DNA of 64,000 nucleotides. Origin: Bacteroidales bacterium. Its GTDB lineage: Bacteria; Bacteroidota; Bacteroidia; Bacteroidales; UBA932. The notes below the pieces were generated by a model. The model was not told where the DNA came from. It searched no databases and saw only the letters and a list, made by a program, of their open reading frames with translations. The translations under genes and the position numbers were made by a program. Shown here in pieces: positions 42,486 to 50,586 of the stretch. Numbering within the stretch: position 1 is the first letter of the stretch; each line of letters starts with the position of its first letter. The stretch is from assembly GCA_017962375.1 (NCBI GenBank), contig JAGCVJ010000011.1, positions 186,001-250,000 of the forward strand. Reading direction: 5' to 3'.

Positions 42486-42506
42486 TAACACTTAAAATTT
42501 ACAATT

Positions 42507-43100
42507 ATGCAGATTATCACTTTGAACGCTTCCGAGCGCAAAATCGGAACAAAGCAGGATCTGAAGAAGATCCGCAGAGCAGGCAACGTTCCTTGCATCA
42601 TCTACGGCAATGGAACTGAGCACATGGACATTGCAATTCCACTTGCAGACATCAAGAAGATTACAGACACTCCAAAGTCTTACATCATCCACGTAAACGT
42701 TAATGGCGAGGTTCATCCTTGCATCCTTCACGATGCTCAGTATGATCCTATTACAGATGATGCAATTCACATCGACTTCCTGGCTATCGCTGAGGACAAG
42801 CCGGTTCAGATTGCTATTCCTGTAAACATTTTCGGTAACGCTGAGGGTGTAAAGCAGGGTGGCCGCCTGAGAATAGGCGTTAGAAAGGTAAAGGTTTGCG
42901 GTCCTATGGACAAGCTTCCTGACCAGATCGACGTTGACATCACAACTCTGGGAGTTGGCAAGGCTATCTATGCCGGCCAGCTTACAGTAGAGGGCTGCCA
43001 GATTGCTTCTCCTAAGAAGCTTATGGTTTGCGAAATCAAGCGTACCCGCGCTGCCGCTGCTGCTGCAGCTGCAGAGGCTGAGAACGCAGAGGCAAAGTAA
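42507..43100 (+). CDS. rplY: Large-subunit ribosomal protein L25 (CTC type)
   Basis: 197 residues. L25/CTC binds 5S rRNA in the large ribosomal subunit. The N-terminal L25 domain (LNASERKIGTKQDLKKIRRA, NVPCIIYGNG) is followed by the CTC beta domain (IGVRKVKVCGPMDKLPDQID) and an Ala-rich tail. Length is usual for CTC proteins. Precedes pth, a frequent neighbour, but a strong terminator separates them. Confidence 0.95.
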   Translation: MQIITLNASERKIGTKQDLKKIRRAGNVPCIIYGNGTEHMDIAIPLADIKKITDTPKSYIIHVNVNGEVHPCILHDAQYDPITDDAIHIDFLAIAEDKPVQIAIPVNIFGNAEGVKQGGRLRIGVRKVKVCGPMDKLPDQIDVDITTLGVGKAIYAGQLTVEGCQIASPKKLMVCEIKRTRAAAAAAAAEAENAEAK

Positions 43101-43142
43101 TTTGACTCTTGACGCAAAACCCGGCGCAGGAGCGCCTGAAGA

Positions 43143-43180
43143 AAAGTGGATGACCGAAATATTTTTTGGTCATCCACTTT
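43143..43180 (+). terminator. Terminator after rplY
   Basis: AAAGTGGATGACC (43143-43155) pairs perfectly with GGTCATCCACTTT (43168-43180). It separates rplY from the pth promoter (TAACTTTG, 43189-43196). Confidence 0.82.
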
Positions 43181-43204
43181 AACTTTCTTAACTTTGGTTT
43201 GAAA

Positions 43205-43945
43205 ATGGCAGGAAAATATCTCATAGCAGGTCTTGGAAACATAGGTGCCGAGTATGAAGGCACCCGCCACAACATTGGCTTTATGGTTGCAGATCAGCTG
43301 GCCGCTGATTCCGGCGCGGTTTTCAAGGTAGACCGCCTGGGAAGCATAGCCGAAATCTCTTACAGGGGAAGCAAGCTGATTCTCCTGAAGCCTTCCACAT
43401 ACATGAATTTGAGCGGCAGGGCCGTAAGCTACTGGATGCAGAAAGAGAACATCCAGAAGGAGAATCTGCTTGTCATCTGCGATGATCTCGCCCTTCCGAT
43501 GGGTTCTGTCCGCATGCGCAAGAAAGGCAGCGACGGCTGGCACAACGGCCTTGCGAACATCAACCAGACTCTTGGAACATCTGACTACTGCCGCATAAGA
43601 GTGGGCATAGGCAACGGATTTCCTCGCGGAGGCCAGGTAGACTATGTTCTGGGCAGGTTTGAAGGAGAGGAAAAGGATCAGCTGCCGGATGTCCTCAAGA
43701 GGGCCGCCCAGGGCGTCAAGGACTTTACTTTCATGGGCGCTGACCGTGCCATGAACATCTGCAACACAGATCCAAAGAAAGCCGCTGAGGCTGCAAAGCC
43801 GGAGGAAAAGCCGGTGGCTGAACAAAAGCCGGAAGTTCAGAATAAAGATGCTGAGAAAAAGGAAACAGCCCCTGAGGATCAGCCCAGAGAAATGACTTTC
43901 AAGGAAAAGCTTCTCAGCCTTTTCAAGAAATACAGCAAGGAATAA
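43205..43945 (+). CDS. pth: Peptidyl-tRNA hydrolase with charged C-terminal extension
   Basis: 246 residues from the ATG at 43205. Releases peptides from stalled peptidyl-tRNA. GLGNIGAEYEGTRHNIGF holds the active-site Asn and catalytic His; KPSTYMNLSG and ICDDLALPMGSVR follow. The loop usually written GGHNGL reads GSDGWHNGL here. The enzyme core ends near residue 188; about 58 further residues are Lys/Glu/Pro-rich and end FKEKLLSLFKKYSKE, a possible amphipathic helix. The TAACTTTG box ends only 8 bp before the start, suggesting a near-leaderless message. Confidence 0.93.
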   Translation: MAGKYLIAGLGNIGAEYEGTRHNIGFMVADQLAADSGAVFKVDRLGSIAEISYRGSKLILLKPSTYMNLSGRAVSYWMQKENIQKENLLVICDDLALPMGSVRMRKKGSDGWHNGLANINQTLGTSDYCRIRVGIGNGFPRGGQVDYVLGRFEGEEKDQLPDVLKRAAQGVKDFTFMGADRAMNICNTDPKKAAEAAKPEEKPVAEQKPEVQNKDAEKKETAPEDQPREMTFKEKLLSLFKKYSKE

Positions 43946-43946
43946 A

Positions 43947-44324
43947 TCAGAATCCGTCCATCAGGCGGTCTATGTCGCGCCTTTCTTTCTTGGTAGGGCG
44001 CCCGCTTCCTCTTTCTCTTTTCAGGAATATTGTTTCAACCGGAGCAGCCAGCTTGTCGAGCTCGCTTTGCGGAGTGGTGTTTTCTGCATACTGGTCCACG
44101 AGCTTGGCTCCCTGGCGCTTGTCTATAGGCTCAATCACTGTGTAACTGTAATGGACAGCCCCTTTGCGGACTTCTATGGCATCTCCCTTCTTTATTTCTC
44201 TCGACGATTTGGCCTGGGCGCCGTTGACATAGACCTTGCCGGTGCGGCAGGCTTCCGCAGCTTCAGAACGGGTTTTGAACACCCTTATGGCCCAGAGGTA
44301 TTTGTCTATCCTTACAGCGTCCAT
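43947..44324 (-). CDS. hslR: S4-domain RNA-binding protein, Hsp15-like
   Basis: 125 residues. An S4 RNA-binding domain fills the N-terminal half (RIDKYLWAIRVFKTRSEAAE, KVYVNGAQAKSSREIKKGD), followed by a basic C-terminal helix (KRERGSGRPTKKERRDIDRL). In E. coli Hsp15 rescues 50S subunits carrying stalled peptidyl-tRNA; the neighbouring convergent pth works on the same kind of substrate. Last gene of a four-gene minus-strand set starting at 47205. Confidence 0.88.
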   Translation of the reverse strand: MDAVRIDKYLWAIRVFKTRSEAAEACRTGKVYVNGAQAKSSREIKKGDAIEVRKGAVHYSYTVIEPIDKRQGAKLVDQYAENTTPQSELDKLAAPVETIFLKRERGSGRPTKKERRDIDRLMDGF

Positions 44325-44329
44325 TTGCG

Positions 44330-45304
44330 TTAATTGTAGTGGTTATGGCCGCAGTCGCAGTCATCGTGGTGGCTGTGGTGGTGATGGGCGTCACAGCCGC
44401 AGTGGTGATCGTGCTCGTCTTTATCTTCATCCTCTTCTTTCGGAGGCTCGGGAACATTGCACATATAGATGCGCAGGAACGATGAGGCGGGGTTTTCTCC
44501 CTCCTGGCTCGGCGATATAATGAGTTCTGAAATGTCGTGAGGAATCAGAGCTATTGCATTGCCGGTCAGGTTAATGAAGTTTTCTTCAGAGTTATCTGAA
44601 AGCCCTCTTATGTCTTTTGTCCTGAGCGATGTGCTGTTGTCCAGATTGACAATGGCCATGAAGCTCTCAGTCTGGTCGGGGGCTATGGTCTGCGGCTTGG
44701 TGATTGCAACCCTCTCCATACGGAAAAGGCAAGACTCCGGAGCCACGTATTCAGGGTTGCAGGAGTCCAGATGTATGAAGTCCAGAGCCTCCACCAGCTG
44801 GTCCAGGTCTTCTATGTTGAGTTCTACCGGAGAATTCTGGCTGAGGTCAACGTATCTAACGCCGCTTCCTATGCAGAACGGAACGCCCGGCCTGATGTAG
44901 AAAGTTTCGCCTTCTTCAGGGGCTATTTCGTTCATGGCCTGGAGAATGGTGCCCTCCTGGCATCTTTCGTAAATGTCTGTGGCGGAAAGAGTCTTTGAAA
45001 AACCTATCCAGATGGAAGAATCCTTGTCCGCTGAAAGTATGTAGAGCATTCTCTCCTTGCCCCAGCAGCCGTAGCGCGGCAGCGCTGTCTCGTCATCCGG
45101 AGACACTGTTATTGGAGTTTTTTGTTCCTTGATCTGGACGGTGACGGGCAGGTTTCCCTGGAAGAAGGAGAATACATTGTCGCCGAGCAGATTGCCCATA
45201 TAGGTCTCAATCAGGTCATCCAGGGAATTATCCTTGAGGAAACCGTTTGAAGCCGTGCTTTCGGGGGTTATGCTGTCCAGCAGCAGGGGATATATCTTTT
45301 TCAT
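44330..45304 (-). CDS. ManA-like cupin protein with His/Cys/Asp-rich metal-binding tail
   Basis: 324 residues. The fold resembles class I mannose-6-phosphate isomerases (VTVQIKEQKTPITVSPDDET, CWGKERMLYILSADKDSSIW, FYIRPGVPFCIGSGVRYVDL), but the metal-binding QxHP motif is replaced by VQIKEQK, so isomerase activity is doubtful. The last 30 residues form a striking tail, DEHDHHCGCDAHHHHSHHD followed by DCDCGHNHYN, well suited to binding zinc, nickel or copper. It starts 17 bp after the CPBP gene. A metal-binding or regulatory role is more likely than sugar isomerisation; this is inference. Confidence 0.65.
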   Translation of the reverse strand: MKKIYPLLLDSITPESTASNGFLKDNSLDDLIETYMGNLLGDNVFSFFQGNLPVTVQIKEQKTPITVSPDDETALPRYGCWGKERMLYILSADKDSSIWIGFSKTLSATDIYERCQEGTILQAMNEIAPEEGETFYIRPGVPFCIGSGVRYVDLSQNSPVELNIEDLDQLVEALDFIHLDSCNPEYVAPESCLFRMERVAITKPQTIAPDQTESFMAIVNLDNSTSLRTKDIRGLSDNSEENFINLTGNAIALIPHDISELIISPSQEGENPASSFLRIYMCNVPEPPKEEDEDKDEHDHHCGCDAHHHHSHHDDCDCGHNHYN

Positions 45305-45321
45305 TCAGAGGTTCTTGGATG

Positions 45322-46293
45322 TTATGACTGTTCAGGGTTGAAAGGCTGCTGGCCGTTGAACGGCGGCTGATTGGCCATGAAGACTTCCTTAGGCTTGAAG
45401 CTCTGCGGGTTCTTAGGCAGATACTTGTTCAGAAGCCAGATTCCGACAATCGTGATAACTGCTCCGCTGCCGAAAAGTATCCAGTAGAAAGTGTCGCTTC
45501 CGGTCAGATTGTTGAAGATCTCTCTGGAGGTGGCGTCGGCGTCAGTTTCAGGCAGAGCCCAGAACACTGCAATTGAAGAGAAATTGTTCACGAAATGCAT
45601 GAAAATAACTGCCCAAATGCTGTGAGAGCGGTAGTAAACCCATCCCAGAAGGCATCCGATTATAAATGCGGGAATGGCTTGCCAAAGGTTCATGTGCATC
45701 AGGCCGAACAGGAAGGCGGACCAGAGAATGGCCACTGCCGCGGTTTTGCGGGAATCGCCCTTTCTTGTCAGAAGGCCTCGCTCTATGGTTCCCCTGAGCA
45801 CGAACTCTTCGAATATCGGAGCCATTATGGCAACTGAAAGAAGGGTGTCTACAGGACTGGACGATATGCTTTCATACATTTGCTTGAAAGAATCCGGCAT
45901 TGGTAAAAGACTGGTTACAGGATCCAGAACCCAAGCCATGCCAAGTGTCAGGAACATTAGCAGAATGCCCAGAGTCAGCCAGTTGAACTTGCCCAGATGA
46001 GGATCGTTCACCTTCACGGGAGCCTCCATAGGGTTCTGGCTCTTGACGTGTCCCATCAGCCAGATGAAAAGAACCGGAATAATCATCTGGGTAAAGTATA
46101 TCAGCGAAAGCTTGCCTGACATTATGCCCTCCGTAGAAACTTCGCCTGCGGATAATCCTCCTGAAATTGCTGCAGCGATAACTGCCACTATTCCGGAAAA
46201 GATGCCTCCTCCCAGAATCAGCACCAGAATCAGCAGAAGGCTGCCGCCGAATTGCGGCTTGTAGTATTTTGACTTTTGGAAAAACTTGCTCAT
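45322..46293 (-). CDS. CPBP family intramembrane metalloprotease
   Basis: 323 residues, about seven membrane segments. CPBP (Abi) motifs are present: EEFVLRGTIERG (glutamate pair and Arg), FGLMHMNLWQ and HFVNNFSS. These proteases (Rce1-like) cut near membranes; in bacteria substrates are mostly unknown. The C-terminal tail is Gln/Pro/Phe-rich (FNGQQPFNPEQS). It lies 6 bp from the upstream nucleotidyltransferase gene. Confidence 0.88.
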   Translation of the reverse strand: MSKFFQKSKYYKPQFGGSLLLILVLILGGGIFSGIVAVIAAAISGGLSAGEVSTEGIMSGKLSLIYFTQMIIPVLFIWLMGHVKSQNPMEAPVKVNDPHLGKFNWLTLGILLMFLTLGMAWVLDPVTSLLPMPDSFKQMYESISSSPVDTLLSVAIMAPIFEEFVLRGTIERGLLTRKGDSRKTAAVAILWSAFLFGLMHMNLWQAIPAFIIGCLLGWVYYRSHSIWAVIFMHFVNNFSSIAVFWALPETDADATSREIFNNLTGSDTFYWILFGSGAVITIVGIWLLNKYLPKNPQSFKPKEVFMANQPPFNGQQPFNPEQS

Positions 46294-46299
46294 AATCTT

Positions 46300-47205
46300 C
46301 TAGAATAATGGTGATGGATAGGTTCCGTCTTCTGCCATTTCCTTCAGGCGGGCTACAACTTTTGCCCTGTCCTCTTTGTAAGTTACTCCGAACCAGGTAG
46401 ATGGGGTCTGGAGAACTTTTACCGCAGCCATCCCTTCCTGAATCATCGTGCTGACAACGGAAGGAACGTAGAACTCTTTCTTTGGCTCATCGATATTCTG
46501 CTTGAGGAATTCTTTGAACAGTATCTCTGACTCTTCAAGATAATCGGAGGTAAAGCCCCACATATTCATCGATGTGGCGGTGGAAGGCTTCAGCTCGTGC
46601 TCCACTCCCTTGAGGTTTTCTCCCACGATCTTGCGGCCTTCCTTGCGTATGTTGGAATGCTCTTCAACCTTTACAAGCAGACCGTCCTTGTCTACGGTGC
46701 AAATTCCTCTGGATACGCTTCCCGATTCGGAGAGCGTGTTTTTCAGGCTGAAGCCCACCATGCAGAAATTGCCTTTCTCGCTTTTTTTGATTCCGCTCAG
46801 GTAATCGGAGAGCACCTTGAAGGACTCCCTTCCGTAGAAATCGTCTGAATTTATAACGGCAAACGGCCTCTTTATCACGTCTTTGGCCGAAAGAACCGCC
46901 TGGCCCGTTCCCCAAGGCTTCTCTCTTGGCTCCTTTGGCGCAAAGCCTTCAGGAAGCTTGTCGGGCTCCTGGGTAACTATGGAGTATTTAACCTTGCCTT
47001 TGAATTTGGAAGCAACCTTTTCTTCAAATTCTTCCCTGAATTTCTCCCTGACCACGAAAACCACGTCTGCAAACCCGCTGTGTATGGCGTCATAGATGGA
47101 GAAATCCATAATTGTCTCACCCTTAGGTCCCACACCGTCAAGCTGTTTGTGACCTCCGTAGCGGCTGCCCATGCCGGCAGCCATAATTAGAAGTGTAGGT
47201 TTCAT
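46300..47205 (-). CDS. Sugar-1-phosphate nucleotidyltransferase family protein
   Basis: 301 residues. Rossmann-like nucleotidyltransferase: LLIMAAGMGSRYGGHKQLDG at the N-terminus with the GxGxR nucleotide loop, KGETIMDFSIYDAI, and the metal/sugar-binding VINSDDFYG. Members make NDP-sugars (GalU or ManC-like); this subgroup's substrate is not defined. First gene of the set leading to CPBP, the ManA-like protein and hslR. Divergent from divIC. Confidence 0.82.
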   Translation of the reverse strand: MKPTLLIMAAGMGSRYGGHKQLDGVGPKGETIMDFSIYDAIHSGFADVVFVVREKFREEFEEKVASKFKGKVKYSIVTQEPDKLPEGFAPKEPREKPWGTGQAVLSAKDVIKRPFAVINSDDFYGRESFKVLSDYLSGIKKSEKGNFCMVGFSLKNTLSESGSVSRGICTVDKDGLLVKVEEHSNIRKEGRKIVGENLKGVEHELKPSTATSMNMWGFTSDYLEESEILFKEFLKQNIDEPKKEFYVPSVVSTMIQEGMAAVKVLQTPSTWFGVTYKEDRAKVVARLKEMAEDGTYPSPLF

Positions 47206-47285
47206 TATATTTTGTAAATTTGTACTGTTTAAGCCCCCAAAGATAATGCAATCCGGGGGATATTATGCAATAAAAAACTACGGCT

Positions 47286-47618
47286 GTGAGCTTCTTTTCA
47301 AGATTATCGGAGAAACCTGGTTTCAGGCAGGTGATAAAGGTGTTGAAGAACAAGTACTTCATCGTCACATTCTTGTTTCTGGTGTGGATACTTTTCTTCG
47401 ATACCAACAATCTGATTTCCTGGTACAAAGACCTCAAGCAGCTGGCCTGGCAGAACCGCCAGAAGGTTTATTACAAGGAGGCAATAAAGCAGACCGACGA
47501 AAAGCTCCAGGAGCTTGCCTCAAACAAAGACTCCCTTGAGAAATTCGCAAGGGAGCAGTATCTTTTCCACGAAGCCGGGGAAGATGTCTATGTCATAGAA
47601 GACGAGAAGAGTGAGTAA
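47286..47618 (+). CDS. Septum formation initiator (FtsB/DivIC family)
   Basis: 110 residues from a GTG at 47286. One membrane helix (YFIVTFLFLVWILFF) is followed by the usual DTNNLISWYKDLK and a periplasmic coiled coil (QNRQKVYYKEAIKQTDEKLQ), ending in an acidic tail. FtsB/DivIC works with FtsQ and FtsL in cell division. A TAAATTTG box at 47215-47222 and a CCCCC/GGGGG hairpin near 47235-47260 precede it. The stop codon directly abuts that of purB on the other strand. Confidence 0.85.
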   Translation: MSFFSRLSEKPGFRQVIKVLKNKYFIVTFLFLVWILFFDTNNLISWYKDLKQLAWQNRQKVYYKEAIKQTDEKLQELASNKDSLEKFAREQYLFHEAGEDVYVIEDEKSE

Positions 47619-48968
47619 TCAGATTCCCGTGTAGTTCTGAGGCGTTACGGAAAGCATCTCTTCCTTAACGCTTTCTTTTATTTTAAGGCCCTTTACAAAC
47701 TCGGCGATGCTTTCGCGGGTGACCTTGGTGTTTACTCTGGTCAGTTCCTTGAGCGTTTCATACGGATGCGGATAGCCTTCTCTGCGGAGGATGGTCTGCA
47801 GGGCTTCAGCCACCACGGCCCAGTTGTCTTCCAGGTCCGCTGCCAGCTTTTCCTTGTTGAGAATCAGCTTGCCCAGGCCTTTCTTCAGCGATTTGAGGGC
47901 GATAATCGTATGAGCGATAGGAACTCCTGCGTTCCTCAGGACGGTGGAATCTGTAAGGTCTCTCTGCATCCTGGAAACCGGGAGCTTGGAGCTAAGATGC
48001 TCGAATATGGCGTTTGCCACCCCGAGGTTTCCTTCCGCGTTCTCGAAGTCAATAGGGTTGACCTTGTGCGGCATGGCTGAGGATCCCACTTCTCCGGCCT
48101 TGATCTTCTGCTTGAAGTATTCCATTGATATGTAGGTCCACACGTCGCGGCAAAGGTCTATGAGTATTGTGTTGATTCTCTTGAGGTTGTCAAACAGGGC
48201 GGCCAAGTTGTCGTAATGTTCTATCTGGGTTGTAGGGTAAGACCTGACAAGTCCGAAAGCCTCTTTCTGGAATGCTGCGGCAAACTTGTTCCAGTCGATC
48301 TCGGGATAGGCCACCTTGTGGGCGTTCATCCCTCCGGTGGCTCCGCCGAACTTGGAGCAGTAAGGCACGGTCTTCAGCAGCTTGAGCTGCTTGTCAATCC
48401 TTTCCACAAAAACCTTGATCTCCTTGCCCAGAAGAGTAGGGGAAGCCGGCTGCCCGTGGGTGTGGGCCAGCATCGGAACATCCTTCCACTGCTTTGCAAA
48501 ACCTTCGAGAGTCTTCTTTACATCCAGAAGTTCAGGCATATAGGCATCGGCAACGCCTTCCTTCAGGCTAAGCGGAGTGGCGGTGTTGTTAATATCCTGG
48601 CTGGTAAGGCCAAAATGCACGAACTCGGAAAACTTCTCAATCTTCAACCTCTTGAACTCCTCCTTGATGAAGTACTCCACGGCCTTAACGTCGTGGTTGG
48701 TGATCTTCTCGATATCCTTTACCCTTGCGGCCTGTTCCACGGTTAAATCTTTATAGATCTTTCGAAGCGTCTGGAACTTGCTCTTCGGAAATCCTTTAAG
48801 CTGAGGAAGCGGTATGTTGCAAAGGGCTATGAAGTATTCGATTTCAACTCTTACCCTGTAGCGTATCAGAGCGTATTCAGAGAAATAGTCACTGAGTAGT
48901 TCAACCTTGTTCCTGTATCTTCCGTCGATTGGCGAAACTGCCGTAAGAGAGTGAAATGCCTTGTCCAT
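47619..48968 (-). CDS. purB: Adenylosuccinate lyase
   Basis: 449 residues. Catalyses two fumarate-releasing steps of purine synthesis in the cytoplasm. SPIDGRYRNKVELLSDYFSE at the N-terminus and the fumarase-superfamily signature GSSAMPHKVNPIDFENAEG are clear; the mobile-loop serine is in this motif. Length is typical. Starts 11 bp after folP, so probably co-transcribed with it. Confidence 0.96.
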   Translation of the reverse strand: MDKAFHSLTAVSPIDGRYRNKVELLSDYFSEYALIRYRVRVEIEYFIALCNIPLPQLKGFPKSKFQTLRKIYKDLTVEQAARVKDIEKITNHDVKAVEYFIKEEFKRLKIEKFSEFVHFGLTSQDINNTATPLSLKEGVADAYMPELLDVKKTLEGFAKQWKDVPMLAHTHGQPASPTLLGKEIKVFVERIDKQLKLLKTVPYCSKFGGATGGMNAHKVAYPEIDWNKFAAAFQKEAFGLVRSYPTTQIEHYDNLAALFDNLKRINTILIDLCRDVWTYISMEYFKQKIKAGEVGSSAMPHKVNPIDFENAEGNLGVANAIFEHLSSKLPVSRMQRDLTDSTVLRNAGVPIAHTIIALKSLKKGLGKLILNKEKLAADLEDNWAVVAEALQTILRREGYPHPYETLKELTRVNTKVTRESIAEFVKGLKIKESVKEEMLSVTPQNYTGI

Positions 48969-48979
48969 AAATATGTTTT

Positions 48980-49804
48980 TTAGCCTCGCAAATTTAATGA
49001 TTTTTCAAATAGCCTGACCGTCTGCACGGCTTCCTTTACATCGTGGACTCTGAGTATGGCCGCCCCTTTCTGCAATGCAACATAGTTCAGAACGCAGGTT
49101 GCCGGAAGACTCTCCTCTGGAGTTATGTCCAACAGCTTGTAAATCATAGACTTTCTTGACACTCCTGCAAGTATTGGCCGCTCCAGGTTCTGAAGTTCGT
49201 CCAGGCCTTCCAGGAGTTCATAGTTCTGCTCCAGCGTCTTTGCAAAGCCGAATCCCGGATCCAGAATCCAGTCTTCGATTCCGTACTTTTCCGCTTTCTC
49301 GGCAAATACCTCAAAGTATCTTTTGACTTCTGCCACCACCCCATCCGGATATTCTGTCAGAGTCTGCATCGTGTCCGGAGTTCCTCTCTTGTGCATCGCT
49401 ATGTATGAAAGCCCCAGATCTCCGACTGTGGAAAGCATCTCAGGGTCATCTTCTCCTGCTGATATGTCGTTGACAATTACCGGCCCCAGTATGTCGCAGG
49501 CACGTCTTGCGATTTCACTCCGGAACGTGTCTATTGAGATTTGTGGCACTTCCACTCCGCCGCAGAATCTTTCCGAAACCGCTTCGGCGAGCCTTTCAAG
49601 AGGCTCTTCCAGATACTCCCATTCCTGCTCCAGAGTAACAGGAGTGCTTCCCGGCCTTGTGGAGCAGGCCCCTATGTCAATGATTGATGCCCCTTCGGAG
49701 GCCATCTTGAAAAATGTCTTTTCAACATCTTCAGCGTTGAGCCTCCGGCTTTCCTGGTAGAAAGACTCGCGGTTGACGTTGATTATGCCCATCACTTTTG
49801 CCAT
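48980..49804 (-). CDS. folP: Dihydropteroate synthase
   Basis: 274 residues. Joins p-aminobenzoate to the pterin in folate synthesis; the target of sulfonamides. The barrel motifs are IDIGACSTRPGS, VNDISAGEDD, DPGFGFAKTLEQNYELL, AGVSRKSM and RVHDVKEA. The first loop is unusual: MGIINVNRESF where most enzymes have NVTPDSF, so the Thr, Pro and Asp positions are all changed. Promoter at 49833-49862. Divergent from tmk. Confidence 0.93.
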   Translation of the reverse strand: MAKVMGIINVNRESFYQESRRLNAEDVEKTFFKMASEGASIIDIGACSTRPGSTPVTLEQEWEYLEEPLERLAEAVSERFCGGVEVPQISIDTFRSEIARRACDILGPVIVNDISAGEDDPEMLSTVGDLGLSYIAMHKRGTPDTMQTLTEYPDGVVAEVKRYFEVFAEKAEKYGIEDWILDPGFGFAKTLEQNYELLEGLDELQNLERPILAGVSRKSMIYKLLDITPEESLPATCVLNYVALQKGAAILRVHDVKEAVQTVRLFEKSLNLRG

Positions 49805-49832
49805 ACTGATCCAGAAGTTTTATGATGATATG

Positions 49833-49884
49833 CAAATATACTTTATCGCGATGACAAAGCAACTCACTTTTATTTGTAAATTTG
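49833..49884. promoter_or_regulatory. Divergent promoters for folP and tmk
   Basis: Minus strand: TTG (49862-49860), 19 bp, TATATTTG (49840-49833), 29 bp before folP. Plus strand: TAAATTTG at 49877-49884, 24 bp before tmk, without a clear -33 box. Confidence 0.55.
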
Positions 49885-49907
49885 TACGATAGACGCCAAT
49901 ACTGAAT

Positions 49908-50582
49908 ATGCTGATAGTAATTGAAGGACTTGACGGTGCCGGAAAGAGCACCCAGGTCAAAAGGCTGAAGGAATACATCGTTGAAAAAGGATATGATCTG
50001 GAATATCTCCATTTCCCGAGATATGAGGCTCCTGTATACGGAGACCTGATAGGGGAGTTCCTCAGGGGAGGTTTCGGAGACTTGAACCAGGTACATCCTA
50101 AGCTGGTGGCGCTGCTCTATGCACTTGACAGGCAGGATGCTGCCGCAGGTCTGAGGAAGGCTCTCAAGGCAGGAAAGACCGTCCTTCTGGACAGGTATGT
50201 GTATTCCAACATAGCATATCAGTGTTCCAAGATTCTGGATAAGGAAGAGAGAGAAAAGCTTCGCAGCTGGATATTCTCTCTGGAGTATGACTTCTACAAG
50301 ATTCCACGCCCGGACGTGAACATTTACCTGAACGTGCCGCTGGATTTCATCGCTTCCCGCCTGGCTTCTTCCCGCAGCCAGGACTCTGACCGCGACTATC
50401 TGAACGGTCAGAGGGACATCCACGAAGAGAGAATCAGCTTCCAGGAAGGCGTGAGGAAGATGTATCTGGAAGAATGTGAGAGAGACTCTGATTTCCAGAA
50501 AGTTGAATGTATGGCAGAGGATGGCTCCATGCTTCCTCCCGATGTGATATTTGAAAGGATAAAGGAAAAACTTCCGCTGTAA
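49908..50582 (+). CDS. tmk: Thymidylate kinase
   Basis: 224 residues. Phosphorylates dTMP to dTDP. The P-loop is VIEGLDGAGKST, the DR motif LLDRYVYSNIAYQ, and the lid region follows (RLASSRSQDSDRDYLNGQRD). Slightly longer than the E. coli enzyme (about 213 residues). Followed by the DoxX-like gene after 4 bp, probably one operon. Confidence 0.95.
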   Translation: MLIVIEGLDGAGKSTQVKRLKEYIVEKGYDLEYLHFPRYEAPVYGDLIGEFLRGGFGDLNQVHPKLVALLYALDRQDAAAGLRKALKAGKTVLLDRYVYSNIAYQCSKILDKEEREKLRSWIFSLEYDFYKIPRPDVNIYLNVPLDFIASRLASSRSQDSDRDYLNGQRDIHEERISFQEGVRKMYLEECERDSDFQKVECMAEDGSMLPPDVIFERIKEKLPL

Positions 50583-50586
50583 TTTG

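Noticed and set aside
32021..43180. Similar GATGACC-containing hairpins at 32027-32054 and 43143-43180 as a repeat family
   Set aside because: Both are well-placed intrinsic terminators; the shared 7-mer is too short to argue common origin.
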